Assembly (NCBI GenBank): GCA_934148845.1
Contig: CAKPDH010000002.1
Span: 124,001 to 188,000 of the forward strand
Origin: an uncultured Bacilli bacterium
Lineage (GTDB): Bacteria > Bacillota_I > Bacilli_A > RF39 > UBA660
DNA length: 64,000 bases
Direction: 5' to 3'
Of this stretch, positions 1 to 7,898 are shown in pieces; position 1 is the first letter of the stretch; every line of letters starts with the position of its first letter. Both the position numbers and the translations under genes were made by a program. The notes under the pieces were generated by a model. It saw nothing but the letters and a program-made list of their open reading frames with translations, was not told the origin of the DNA and ran no database searches.

Positions 1-37
1 TTATATGAGTGGTTAGAAAGTAAAAAAAGCATTAAAA

Positions 38-60
38 CAATCCCATAAAATAAGGGATTG
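38..60 (-). terminator. Rho-independent terminator
   Basis: A perfect 7-bp stem (CAATCCC/GGGATTG) has a 9-nt loop. On the minus strand it runs into a T-rich tract, TTTTAATGCTTTTTTTA. It lies directly 3' of the tRNA-like element and downstream of prs, and would end minus-strand transcripts. Confidence 0.65.
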
Positions 61-129
61 TTAGTTTATATTTAAACTCTAAGGCTTGGATGTTGCAGTC
101 CACGCCTTACCACTTTGGCTATAAAACAA
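54..129 (-). tRNA. tRNA-Cys(GCA)-like element, probably degenerate
   Basis: The minus strand contains TAGCCAAAGTGGTAAGGC, the typical D-arm of bacterial tRNA-Cys, followed by an anticodon arm with CTGCAAC, where anticodon GCA lies at 94-96. The whole element is 76 nt. TTGTT (129-125) could pair with AACAA (62-58), and a T-arm-position hairpin AGTTT/AAACT lies at 63-78. Defects are visible: the anticodon stem is only 4 bp with an 8-nt loop, the T-loop lacks the usual TTCRA, the acceptor stem is short, and the 3' end reads TCCC rather than NCCA. A decayed tRNA gene or a recombination relic is most likely; a highly divergent functional tRNA is possible. Confidence 0.35.
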
Positions 130-210
130 TAAGTTAATACTTCTTGTTTTTTCAATATATTTTATTTCTTTTTTTATAAATTATACTAGAAATATTAACT
201 AATATTATTA

Positions 211-1302
211 TTATTTTATTAATTTTTTTACTTTATTAGCTGTCTCTTCTTTATCATTTAATAAATCTCTTATTGATTTTCCTTCATTTAAATTACAAAT
301 TATTTGAGCTAATTTATAAGTGCAGTCAACACTTTGAAACCATTCTAAGTCTCTATATTCTTTTGGAACATATGATAAATTTGTTGAATAAACTTTATTA
401 AATAATCCTTCTTCATACGCTTCATTGAATTCTTTAACTCCTTTTGTAAATAGTGCATAAGTAGTCATTATATAAATTCTATTAGCGCCTCTTCTTTTTA
501 ACTCACGAGCAGTACTTATTAAGGATCCACCAGTTGCAATCATATCATCCACAATAATAATATCCGTATTAGATAAGTTTTCTGGGCCTACAAATTCATG
601 TTGTACTATTGGACTTTTTCCATCAACAATTTTTGTATAATCTCTTCTTTTATCAAAATTTCCAAATCTAACACCACCTAAAATGTCTGCTAAGAATTTA
701 GCTTTAACTCTAGATCCTTCATCAGGTCCAACCACAAATATATTATCTAAATTAATATTTTCATTATTTAAAATACTTAATATTAATTCACCTGTAGCAT
801 ATCCATTACTAAATGTCATCTTAGTAGGTATTGCATTTGCTACGATTGGATTATGAGCATCAATTGTAACTATTTCACTTATATTATATCTTTCAAGTTC
901 TTGAAGTGCCATAGCACAATCTAATGATTCTCTAAGACTTCTTTTATCTTGTCTTGATTGGTATAAAAAAGGCATAACTAAAGTTATTTTTTCTGGATGT
1001 CCATCCATAGCACTTATAATTCTTTTTATATCTTGATAATGTTCATCAGGCATCATATAATGTTTACCTCTTTGTGCATCATAACATATATCATAATTTC
1101 CTACATCAGTTAAAATATATACATCATAATCTCTTACCGATTCATTTAATATGCATTTTCCATCGCCATTATTGAATCTAACTAATTTCATATCAGCAAG
1201 ATAATTTTCATTTGAATTTTTTATCTCATTAATATAATTATTTAATTTTTGTCCTATTTCGCTAAAATTTTCAGGTATAGCTAATTTTAATTTTCTTTCC
1301 AC
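211..1302 (-). CDS. prs: Ribose-phosphate pyrophosphokinase (PRPP synthetase)
   Basis: It makes 5-phosphoribosyl-1-pyrophosphate from ribose-5-phosphate and ATP in the cytosol, feeding nucleotide, His and Trp synthesis. The C-terminal half carries the phosphoribosyltransferase PRPP loop DIIIVDDMIATGGSL and the VVGPDEGSR segment; the N-terminal half has PFLYQSRQDKR, matching the catalytic/ATP region. At 363 aa it is about 45 residues longer than the usual 315, with an extended N-terminus and C-terminal tail, as in the long divergent Prs of some Bacillota. Start is GTG, set by AGGAG at 1313-1317, 10 nt upstream. It lies alone between serS and the left terminator and has its own promoter. Confidence 0.93.
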   Translation of the reverse strand: MERKLKLAIPENFSEIGQKLNNYINEIKNSNENYLADMKLVRFNNGDGKCILNESVRDYDVYILTDVGNYDICYDAQRGKHYMMPDEHYQDIKRIISAMDGHPEKITLVMPFLYQSRQDKRSLRESLDCAMALQELERYNISEIVTIDAHNPIVANAIPTKMTFSNGYATGELILSILNNENINLDNIFVVGPDEGSRVKAKFLADILGGVRFGNFDKRRDYTKIVDGKSPIVQHEFVGPENLSNTDIIIVDDMIATGGSLISTARELKRRGANRIYIMTTYALFTKGVKEFNEAYEEGLFNKVYSTNLSYVPKEYRDLEWFQSVDCTYKLAQIICNLNEGKSIRDLLNDKEETANKVKKLIK

Positions 1303-1326
1303 TTATAACACACTCCTAACAAATTA

Positions 1327-1332
1327 ATTATA
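1327..1332 (-). promoter_or_regulatory. Extended -10 promoter for prs
   Basis: Minus-strand TGTTATAAT is an extended -10 element with TATAAT at 1332-1327, 25-30 nt upstream of the prs start. No good -35 box is visible at 17 nt spacing, which is typical of TG-extended promoters. Confidence 0.4.
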
Positions 1333-1362
1333 ACATCTTTTTTTATCTCTTATAATATAAAG

Positions 1363-1396
1363 TACTTATAAATAGTATAAACAGTATTTATAAGTA
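1363..1396 (-). terminator. Stem-loop between serS and prs
   Basis: A perfect 12-bp inverted repeat (TACTTATAAATA / TATTTATAAGTA) with a 10-nt loop lies just 3' of serS. No T-tract follows, so it may be a weak terminator or an mRNA 3'-end stabiliser. Confidence 0.4.
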
Positions 1397-1407
1397 TTAA
1401 TATATAA

Positions 1408-2697
1408 TTACTTTTTAGGAATAATGATACTTTTTCCACCCATATATGGTCTTAGAGAAACTGGTATATTTACACTACCATCTTTATTTAAATTGTTCTC
1501 AAGAAAAGCTATTAACATACGTGGTGGGGCTATAACTGTATTATTTAAAGTATGTGCAAAAACTTTTTCTCCATTATCATTTTTATAACGAATACCAAGT
1601 CTTCTTGCTTGTGCATCAGTTAAATTTGAACAAGAGCATACTTCAAAATATTTTTTTTGTCTTGGGCTCCAAGCTTCAATATCACAAGAACGATATTTTA
1701 AATCTGCTAAATCACCTGAACAACATACTAGTTTTCGTACAGGTATATCAAGTGTTCTGAATAATTCTACAGAATAATTCCACATCTTATTATACCAAGA
1801 ATCACTATCTTCACTTTTACATATTACAACCATTTCTTGCTTTTCAAATTGATGTATTCTATAAACTCCACGTTCTTCTATTCCATGAGCTCCTACTTCT
1901 TTTCTAAAACAAGGAGAATACGAAGTCATAGTAATTGGAAGGTCACTTTCTTTTAATAATTGATCTTTAAATTTAGCTATCATAGAATGTTCACTTGTAC
2001 CAATTAGATACAAATCCTCACCTTCTATTTTATACATCATATTTTCTTTTTCTTCAAAAGACATAACACCATTTACTGCATCACCATGAATCATATAAGG
2101 TGGTATACAATATGTAAATCCTTTATCAATCATAAAATCTCTAGCATACGCAAGTACTGCTGAATGTAATCTTGCTATATCACCCATTAAATAATAAAAG
2201 CCATTACCACTTACCTTACCAGCAGCTTCTTTATCAAGACCATTAAAAGAATTCATAATATCTGAATGATATGGTATTTCAAAATCAGGTACTACTGGAT
2301 CACCAAATCTAGCTTCCTCTACATTTTTTGAATCATCTTCTCCAATTGGAACATCATCTGCTATTATATTTGGTATCATCATCATATCTTCTTTAATTTT
2401 TGATGAAAGTTCTTCTTCCTTTTTAGTAAGAAAAGCTATCTGATCACCATATTTAGATACTTCATCTTTTAATTTTAAGGCTTCATCTTTTTTTCCTTCT
2501 CTCATTAATAAACCTATTTCATTACTTTTAGAGTTTCTAAGAGCTCTTAAATTATCGCCTTCTTGTTTACACTCACGATATTCAATATCTAATTTTTCAA
2601 CCTCATCTACTATAGGTAATTTTTTATCCTGAAATTTTTTTCTTATATTTTCTTTTACTAATTCTTTATTTTCTCTTATTAATCTTATATCTATCAT
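1408..2697 (-). CDS. serS: Serine--tRNA ligase
   Basis: It charges tRNA-Ser in the cytosol. Residues about 28-110 form the helical tRNA-binding coiled coil. The class II core follows, with TSEHSM, motif 2 around FRKEVGAHGIEERGVYRIHQ and motif 3 IAPPRMLIAFLENN. The 429-aa length is normal. The ATG is preceded by GGAGG and overlaps the TGA stop of the upstream HD-domain gene as ATGA, so the two are translationally coupled. The serine T-box upstream of the pair would raise expression when uncharged tRNA-Ser accumulates. Confidence 0.97.
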   Translation of the reverse strand: MIDIRLIRENKELVKENIRKKFQDKKLPIVDEVEKLDIEYRECKQEGDNLRALRNSKSNEIGLLMREGKKDEALKLKDEVSKYGDQIAFLTKKEEELSSKIKEDMMMIPNIIADDVPIGEDDSKNVEEARFGDPVVPDFEIPYHSDIMNSFNGLDKEAAGKVSGNGFYYLMGDIARLHSAVLAYARDFMIDKGFTYCIPPYMIHGDAVNGVMSFEEKENMMYKIEGEDLYLIGTSEHSMIAKFKDQLLKESDLPITMTSYSPCFRKEVGAHGIEERGVYRIHQFEKQEMVVICKSEDSDSWYNKMWNYSVELFRTLDIPVRKLVCCSGDLADLKYRSCDIEAWSPRQKKYFEVCSCSNLTDAQARRLGIRYKNDNGEKVFAHTLNNTVIAPPRMLIAFLENNLNKDGSVNIPVSLRPYMGGKSIIIPKK

Positions 2698-3197
2698 AAT
2701 TCCTCCATAATCTTTAATCTATTTAATATTTTTTCATAAGCAGGTGTATATCTTTTTTCAACTCTTTCATAATCACTGATAGTTGGATTTTTAATTCTAG
2801 ACATATCCATATTATTTTTTAAATCTGCAAGCTTTACTTGAAGTGCACAAATAGAACCATTTTTCACTATATTATCAATATAATCTTTGTATTCTGTTTT
2901 TTTCTTTCTTGTTAATACACTAACATCATCTACTATATTTTTATTAAATCCTATATCAATTAAATCTTCAGCACTTACATTTTTATCTTCCATAACATCG
3001 TGTAAAAGTGCGACTATCTTAGAGTCTATTGTATGTACATGTCTATAGACATACATTAAATGAATAATATACGGATATCCACCTTTATCAGTATCATGCT
3101 TAAATAAATTTGTAGATATTTCTAGTGCCTTATAAATATCATTAGTACTATTTTTTAATTCTTCATACTTTACTTCGTCAAAAAAATCTTTTAACAT
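2694..3197 (-). CDS. HD-domain protein, RelA/SpoT-type (p)ppGpp hydrolase-like
   Basis: This 167-aa protein is built around an HD fold like the hydrolase half of Rel/SpoT. His lies in IIHLMYVYRHV, the metal-binding HD in ALLHDVMED (the HDxxED signature of alarmone hydrolases), and a later Asp in LADLKNNMDMSRI. It lacks synthetase, TGS and ACT domains, so it resembles a stand-alone small alarmone hydrolase. It sits directly behind a serine T-box and overlaps serS by 4 bp. Substrate is inferred from the motif; another nucleotide phosphate is possible. SD is GGAGG. Confidence 0.75.
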   Translation of the reverse strand: MLKDFFDEVKYEELKNSTNDIYKALEISTNLFKHDTDKGGYPYIIHLMYVYRHVHTIDSKIVALLHDVMEDKNVSAEDLIDIGFNKNIVDDVSVLTRKKKTEYKDYIDNIVKNGSICALQVKLADLKNNMDMSRIKNPTISDYERVEKRYTPAYEKILNRLKIMEEL

Positions 3198-3204
3198 AAA
3201 TTCC

Positions 3205-3400
3205 TCCTTAACAATAAAAGACTACCACTAGGAGTGCATAGCACGGTACCATCCTAATAATAGTCTTAATTTTTATAACGGTATTACCGGAAATGTTTAC
3301 ATTTCTCTCCAGAGTAGATTCATAAAATTTAATTATTAACTCACACCAAACGTTAACTCTCTTTTAAATTAATATTTTATTACTATTCTCCTTCATCAAT
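3205..3400 (-). promoter_or_regulatory. T-box leader (tRNA-Ser sensing) for the HD gene-serS operon
   Basis: The minus strand carries the T-box core AGGATGGTACCGTG (near 3243-3256). A terminator hairpin, AAGACTA pairing with TAGTCTTTTATT, closes at about 3214. Upstream lies a Stem I region with GAGAGTTAACGTTTGGTGTGA and an AATCTACTCTGGAGAG specifier-loop segment. A UCU serine codon at 3318-3316 is the likely specifier, in line with serS downstream. When uncharged tRNA-Ser binds, the antiterminator forms and transcription continues. Confidence 0.9.
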
Positions 3401-3441
3401 TTACAATATAATTTTAACACTTATAAAATTTTAAGTCAATA

Positions 3442-4506
3442 TTAATACTCCCAGTTAATACATGTTTGATTTTGTGTAGGAGTTCCTTTTGTACAGTCTA
3501 TTATAGTTCCTGGAAGTGCATATTGTTTTATTTCTACATTTTCTGGACTAGATTTTATTGTTATATTTTTCAAACTAGAACCAAATGTATAACTGTCAAT
3601 TATTTTTATACCACTTCCTATAGTAATTGTTTCTAATTTTGTTCCAAATGGACTATGAGGACCTAGTTTATAAATATTATTTGGAACAACAACGTTCTTT
3701 ATATTATTCCCTAAAAATATATTATTAGGTATTCGTCTAATATTCATAGGGAGTATTATTTCAGATATTTGATTATATGCAAAAGCCCTTAAATAAAAAT
3801 TCTCAATTGTTGGAGATAAGAATACTTCTTTAAGATTATTAATACTTGTTGATGTACCCGCAAATGCATCACATTCAATCGAGGTTACTCCACTTGGAAT
3901 TATAACCTTTTCTGCATTTTTCATTATATTAGAATATGCAGAACTATTACAAAGACCTATAGTTGTTATTTTTTTACCATTAATTACAGGAGGTATTATA
4001 ACTTTTGTATCATCACACTTGTAGCTTTTTAAACGATTTCCTTCTGCTTCAAAGCAACTTTCATCCGTATATGACTCATATGGTATATTTACCCCATTTA
4101 CTACAAGATCATACCAAATTATCTTATTATCTTTAATAAGCACCCATCCACCAGTTGGCATAGTCTTATCAACATCAATTTTTAATTTATTTTCTTCTTC
4201 ACAAGTAAATTTTTTTGTATCTTCATTATATGTTGTCTGAATACATAAAGTGCCATCACTATTTATAGGATAGCTTCCATCAGGTAATTTAAAGCCATTA
4301 CTATTATTTAAATCTTCTACAGCAAGAGAATTTCTAAGTGCTGAAGTATAAAATTCAGCACTTCTTTTATATGATTCATATCTTGCATCACTAATTACAT
4401 TTAATATAATTGGAGTTGCTACTAAAGCTATTATTGCAAGTATTACTATTACTGCAAGTAATTCTATTAATGTAAAACCAAATTGATTTTTAATTTTTTT
4501 TAACAT
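3442..4506 (-). CDS. Type IV pilin-like protein with BspA-type leucine-rich repeats
   Basis: The N-terminus is a class III prepilin signal: basic leader, then GFTLIELLAVIVILAI, with the conserved Glu+5 in the hydrophobic helix (residues 10-35). Prepilin peptidase would cut before Phe. After a pilin-like stem (to about 150), residues about 165-340 hold LRR_5/BspA-like repeats with phrases such as VIIPSGVTSIECDAF and ITIGSGIKIIDSYTF. The C-terminus has paired Cys. The 354-aa product is far longer than a plain pseudopilin. It overlaps the upstream gene by 17 nt. Expected at the cell surface; an adhesive role is inferred from the repeats. Confidence 0.8.
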   Translation of the reverse strand: MLKKIKNQFGFTLIELLAVIVILAIIALVATPIILNVISDARYESYKRSAEFYTSALRNSLAVEDLNNSNGFKLPDGSYPINSDGTLCIQTTYNEDTKKFTCEEENKLKIDVDKTMPTGGWVLIKDNKIIWYDLVVNGVNIPYESYTDESCFEAEGNRLKSYKCDDTKVIIPPVINGKKITTIGLCNSSAYSNIMKNAEKVIIPSGVTSIECDAFAGTSTSINNLKEVFLSPTIENFYLRAFAYNQISEIILPMNIRRIPNNIFLGNNIKNVVVPNNIYKLGPHSPFGTKLETITIGSGIKIIDSYTFGSSLKNITIKSSPENVEIKQYALPGTIIDCTKGTPTQNQTCINWEY

Positions 4507-4930
4507 AACTTACACCTTTTTCATTTTCTTTTTGCAATTTTAATTTAAGTTCTTTTTCTTTCATTTTTGATACTAATTGCGTTACAAATCTTAATTCTTC
4601 CATACCTTTCTTATCACTTGAATTTTCTAATGAAGACATTAATCTTCTTGCTATATCCTCACTCGATAATCCAGAATTAAGAGCACTATAGATTTTTACA
4701 CTATTTTCTTTTACATAATTTGATAATCTACTAGTATCAATTTTATTTTCATCACTTTTCATAGATACTACTGCATCTATTGCTTTTTTTACTTGCTTTG
4801 GAGTTCTTCCAATAGTATCCGATTTATCTAGTAGATCATTAACTACTAAATTTACTGTATCGCTATCAATACCATTTTCTAAAGATTCTTTTATATAATC
4901 ATAATTATCAGTAACTGTCTTACTTAGCAT
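4490..4930 (-). CDS. Uncharacterised helical protein upstream of the pilin-LRR gene
   Basis: A 146-aa hydrophilic, mostly helical protein with no signal peptide or membrane segment and a Lys/Glu-rich tail. It begins MLSKTVTDNYDYIKESLENG. Its stop overlaps the start region of the pilin-LRR gene by 17 nt, so the two are co-translated. SD AGGTGAT precedes the ATG. No family is recognised. It could be a cytosolic partner of the pilin, but nothing in the sequence shows this. Confidence 0.6.
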   Translation of the reverse strand: MLSKTVTDNYDYIKESLENGIDSDTVNLVVNDLLDKSDTIGRTPKQVKKAIDAVVSMKSDENKIDTSRLSNYVKENSVKIYSALNSGLSSEDIARRLMSSLENSSDKKGMEELRFVTQLVSKMKEKELKLKLQKENEKGVSYVKKN

Positions 4931-5003
4931 ATTATCACCTTACTACATATTACTAAATTAATAAAAATAATTCAAGACTAATCTTAATAAAAAATTTGTA
5001 AAT

Positions 5004-5032
5004 ATAAAAAAAGACATAGACTTTACTATGTC
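5004..5032 (-). terminator. Rho-independent terminator
   Basis: GACATAG (5013-5019) pairs with CTATGTC (5026-5032) around a 6-nt loop. On the minus strand it is followed by seven T residues. It ends the decayed lipoprotein gene. Confidence 0.75.
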
Positions 5033-5050
5033 ATTATAACTATTTATATC

Positions 5051-5260
5051 CTACTTATATATCTTACCATTAATGTCTAAATTAAAATTACCTGAAACAA
5101 TACTTACAATATCTGTAAAACCAAGATCCTTTTTTACTTCTATATCTCAATTATCAAATATACTATATTCAATATTACACTTTCCTCTTTACCAGCTTCA
5201 CTTATAAAATATAAATTATTACATCCGTAAAGTCCTACAACTAAAATATATTTTTTTCAT
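5051..5260 (-). pseudogene. Decayed small lipoprotein gene
   Basis: A good SD (GGAG at 5268-5271) and ATG are followed by MKKIYF. A frame change then opens LVVGLYGCNN, a classic lipobox with Cys, running to an in-frame stop. A further frame change opens VKKDLGFTDIVSIVSGNFNL and ends at TAG 5051. The three pieces together read like one lipoprotein of about 70 aa broken by at least two frameshifts. The matching terminator remains just downstream. Confidence 0.55.
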
Positions 5261-5370
5261 TTTATTTCTCCTATTAATACAATTATATTACATTGTAATA
5301 GGTTATTTTAAACTTTACATACGTATGAATAGGACAAATCTTTTATCACATATATTATTTTGAGGTGTAT

Positions 5371-6066
5371 ATGTTAAATTTTATAAAAAAATTATTTAAA
5401 GACTTTTATATATTTAGTGCTGCATATTCAAATAATAGTTTTCCTGATCCATTATCAAAAGAAGATGAAGAAGTTTTTGTAAAAAAAGCTAACTTAGGTG
5501 ATAAAGAAGCTAGAAATAAATTAATTGAGCATAATCTAAGACTGGTCGCACACATTGTAAAAAAATATGATTCAAAAAATGAAGATACTGATGACTTAAT
5601 TAGTATAGGTACAATTGGACTAATTAAGGGTGTTGATAGCTTTTCCAAATCAAAAAATACAAGACTTACTACATATGCTGCTAGATGTATTGAAAATGAA
5701 ATATTAATGTACTTTAGAAATAATAAGAAAAGAAGTAAAGATATAAGTATAAATGATTCTATTGGATATGATAAAGAAGGAAATGAAATAACTATATTAG
5801 ACATATTAAAAACTCCAACAAATGACTTTGCAATGGATATTCAAAAAAAAGATAATATTACTGATTTAAAAAAATATTTTAATGTTTTAACGACTAGAGA
5901 AAAAGAAATATTAACTCATAGATATGGACTTAGCGATAATGATGAAATAACTCAAAAAGAGATTGCAAAAAAGTTAAATATATCAAGAAGTTATGTATCT
6001 AGAATAGAAAAAAGAGCACTTACTAAAATTTTACGTGAATTTTTAAAAAATAATAAAAATGTTTAG
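5371..6066 (+). CDS. sigK: Sporulation sigma factor SigK-like
   Basis: A sigma-70 family RNA polymerase sigma factor. After a hydrophobic N-terminus (residues 1-28, resembling the SigK pro-sequence) come FPDPLS, the region 2 block EHNLRLVAHIVKKY..DLISIGTIGLIKG and TYAARCIENEILMYFR, then region 4 with the HTH TQKEIAKKLNISRSYVSRIEK. These phrases follow Bacillus SigK closely. The gene is intact, with no skin-type interruption. SigK acts in the mother cell late in sporulation after pro-sequence cleavage. An upstream GTG at 5365 lies inside the SD (GAGGTG), so the ATG at 5371 is preferred, giving 231 aa. Confidence 0.85.
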   Translation: MLNFIKKLFKDFYIFSAAYSNNSFPDPLSKEDEEVFVKKANLGDKEARNKLIEHNLRLVAHIVKKYDSKNEDTDDLISIGTIGLIKGVDSFSKSKNTRLTTYAARCIENEILMYFRNNKKRSKDISINDSIGYDKEGNEITILDILKTPTNDFAMDIQKKDNITDLKKYFNVLTTREKEILTHRYGLSDNDEITQKEIAKKLNISRSYVSRIEKRALTKILREFLKNNKNV

Positions 6067-6086
6067 ATTAATCTCTAAACTTTTTT
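6061..6086 (+). terminator. Rho-independent terminator of sigK
   Basis: GTTTAGA (6061-6067) pairs with TCTAAAC (6074-6080), followed by six T. The stem begins at the sigK stop codon. Confidence 0.8.
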
Positions 6087-6144
6087 CTTTAATAATATTT
6101 TTTTAGCTTTACTATTTATTAAATTCAAGAATATTAAAATATTC

Positions 6145-6437
6145 CTAATGCATTATCTCTTCCAAAGAAATTTTATGAAAAAAAGAATTCCTTTTAGTAT
6201 ACATATAAGCTTCACTATTAGAGCCCGTTGAGGCACTTATAGAATATCATCAATTACTAACTTACTTAAATAATTCATAAATTGATTGTAGTTATTTTTA
6301 AAAGCACTAGTAACAATACTACTTCTATTACTTCACTTGGTGTAATATTATTTATACTGTTTTCCATGCATAAATGGACTTTTCATTAATTTATACGTAA
6401 ACTTTGATCTGCTTCTATTTTTCATATAATCAATCAT
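6145..6437 (-). pseudogene. Decayed ORF, unidentified
   Basis: No intact gene fills 6087-6444, but the minus strand shows short coding-like stretches in shifting frames. They include MKNRSRSKFTYKLMKSPFMH, ENSINNITPSEVIEVVLL, FKNNYNQFMNYLSKLVIDDI, and ISASTGSNSEAYMYTKRNSF running on to a TAG at 6145. The pattern is that of one gene with several frameshifts. The family is not recognised. Confidence 0.4.
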
Positions 6438-6444
6438 ATGTTAA

Positions 6445-7419
6445 TTATATCATACTTTTTATGTAATTATTTAAAAGATTATTAAGTTCCTCTTTTGTTT
6501 TAGTTTTAAATATTGATTCCTTTAGTTCTTTTGCATTTGGAAGACCTTTTAAATACCAGGCAGCATGACTTCTTATTTCTAACATAGCTATTTTATATGG
6601 TTTTGTTAAAAGCAATAATTCTAAATGTCTTTTTATCATATCAATTTTTTCAATTAAAGTTACTTCACTTGGTAGTTTTCCACTATCAAGATATTCAACA
6701 CACTGCTTTATAAGCCAAGGATTACCTAAAGCACCTCTTCCTATCATAACTGCATCACAATTTGTAAAATTAATCATTCTTTTAGCATCATAACAACTAT
6801 TTATGTCTCCATTACCTATTACAGGTATATTTACGGCCTTCTTTACCTCTTTAATTATATTCCAATCAGCTTTACCACTATATCCTTGCTTACGTGTTCT
6901 TGGATGAACTGTAATAGCACTTGCTCCGGCACTTTCTATTATCTTTGCAACCTCAACTGCATTTATACTATCACTATCCCAGCCACTTCTAATTTTAACC
7001 GTAACAGGTACAGATACACTATTTACAACACCTTCTACTATATCTTTTATTTTTTCTGGATTCTTTAAAAGCGCACTACCTGCTTGAGCACCTATCGCTA
7101 CCTTTGGTACAGGACACCCCATATTTATATCTATAATATCTGGTTTCATATGCTTTTCTATATATTTAGCAGCTATAATAAAAGATTCTTTATCACTCCC
7201 AAATATTTGCTGACTTATTGGTCTTTCATAATCCGTCATATAAAGCATATCTATTGTTTTTTTACTATTATACATAATAGCCTTATCACTAACCATCTCT
7301 GCAACTATTAAGCCAGCTCCCATATCTTTAATAATAGTACGATATGCACTATTAGATATACCAGCCATAGGCGCTAAAACAACTCTATTTTTAATTTCTA
7401 CATTTCCTATTTTAAACAT
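6445..7419 (-). CDS. dusB: tRNA-dihydrouridine synthase (DusB type)
   Basis: An FMN-dependent enzyme that reduces uridine to dihydrouridine in the tRNA D-loop. It has a TIM barrel (residues 1-235) with VLAPMAGISN at the first strand, the catalytic Cys in INMGCPVPKV, AGSALLKNP, the FMN-phosphate-binding IGNGDI and IGRGALGNPWL, then a C-terminal helical tRNA-binding domain. At 324 aa it is of normal length. It follows the spoVIF-like gene on the same strand with a 56-nt gap and probably shares its transcript. Confidence 0.93.
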   Translation of the reverse strand: MFKIGNVEIKNRVVLAPMAGISNSAYRTIIKDMGAGLIVAEMVSDKAIMYNSKKTIDMLYMTDYERPISQQIFGSDKESFIIAAKYIEKHMKPDIIDINMGCPVPKVAIGAQAGSALLKNPEKIKDIVEGVVNSVSVPVTVKIRSGWDSDSINAVEVAKIIESAGASAITVHPRTRKQGYSGKADWNIIKEVKKAVNIPVIGNGDINSCYDAKRMINFTNCDAVMIGRGALGNPWLIKQCVEYLDSGKLPSEVTLIEKIDMIKRHLELLLLTKPYKIAMLEIRSHAAWYLKGLPNAKELKESIFKTKTKEELNNLLNNYIKSMI

Positions 7420-7475
7420 AAACTCACCATTTCTTAAACAAGTTTATTATAAGTATTAAAAAAAGTCAATATATA

Positions 7476-7718
7476 CTATATTAACTTATCTATATCCTTA
7501 GGAACCTTATCTGTAACTACTGCATTTATTATTTTATCTTCTTGTTCCTTACTTACATTTTTACCAGTCATACTACTTAACGTTTGTATTACTTCCCTAA
7601 GCGTACCCTCATTTTTTAAATCATTCTGTTGTAATTTTTTTGCCAAACTCAATATAGTATTTTTATCTACATTAGTTTTTTTCTCTACCCTGTTAAAGAA
7701 AGAATCAGAAAACGCCAT
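7476..7718 (-). CDS. SpoVIF-like sporulation protein
   Basis: An 80-aa protein matching the SpoVIF pattern: FFNRVEKKTNVDKNTILSLA, then LQQNDLKNEGTLREVIQTLS, then GKNVSKEQEDKIINAVV. In Bacillus, SpoVIF is a small SigK-dependent protein needed for correct late coat-gene expression. The presence of an intact sigK-like gene 1.4 kb away supports a sporulation role. SD AGGAGG is strong. Assignment rests on recalled family motifs; a small helical protein of another family is the alternative. Confidence 0.7.
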   Translation of the reverse strand: MAFSDSFFNRVEKKTNVDKNTILSLAKKLQQNDLKNEGTLREVIQTLSSMTGKNVSKEQEDKIINAVVTDKVPKDIDKLI

Positions 7719-7864
7719 TAAAAAACCTCCTACATTATTTTATGTAAAAGGTCTTAAATAAGATACAAAATAAATATATTTTTATAATTTAGTTATACAT
7801 TTTAAAACAAGATATAAAAAATATATAACTAAAACAAATGATAAAATAATCAGCAGAAAAATAA

Positions 7865-7895
7865 CGCAAAAAGTTAATGCTCAACTACATTAACT
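7865..7895 (-). terminator. Rho-independent terminator of the T7SS substrate operon
   Basis: AGTTAATG (7872-7879) and CATTAACT (7888-7895) form an 8-bp stem, with TTTTTGCG following on the minus strand. It lies 4 nt past the last gene of the operon. Confidence 0.7.
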
Positions 7896-7898
7896 TTT

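Noticed and set aside
1554..1760. Plus-strand open frame opposite serS
   Set aside because: It lies wholly inside the well-conserved serS gene, has no SD, and its translation is low-complexity; a shadow frame.
7729..7741. CATAAAATA as a SigK -10 box for the spoVIF-like gene
   Set aside because: It lies too close to the SD to leave room for a transcription start, and no suitably spaced -35 AC is present.
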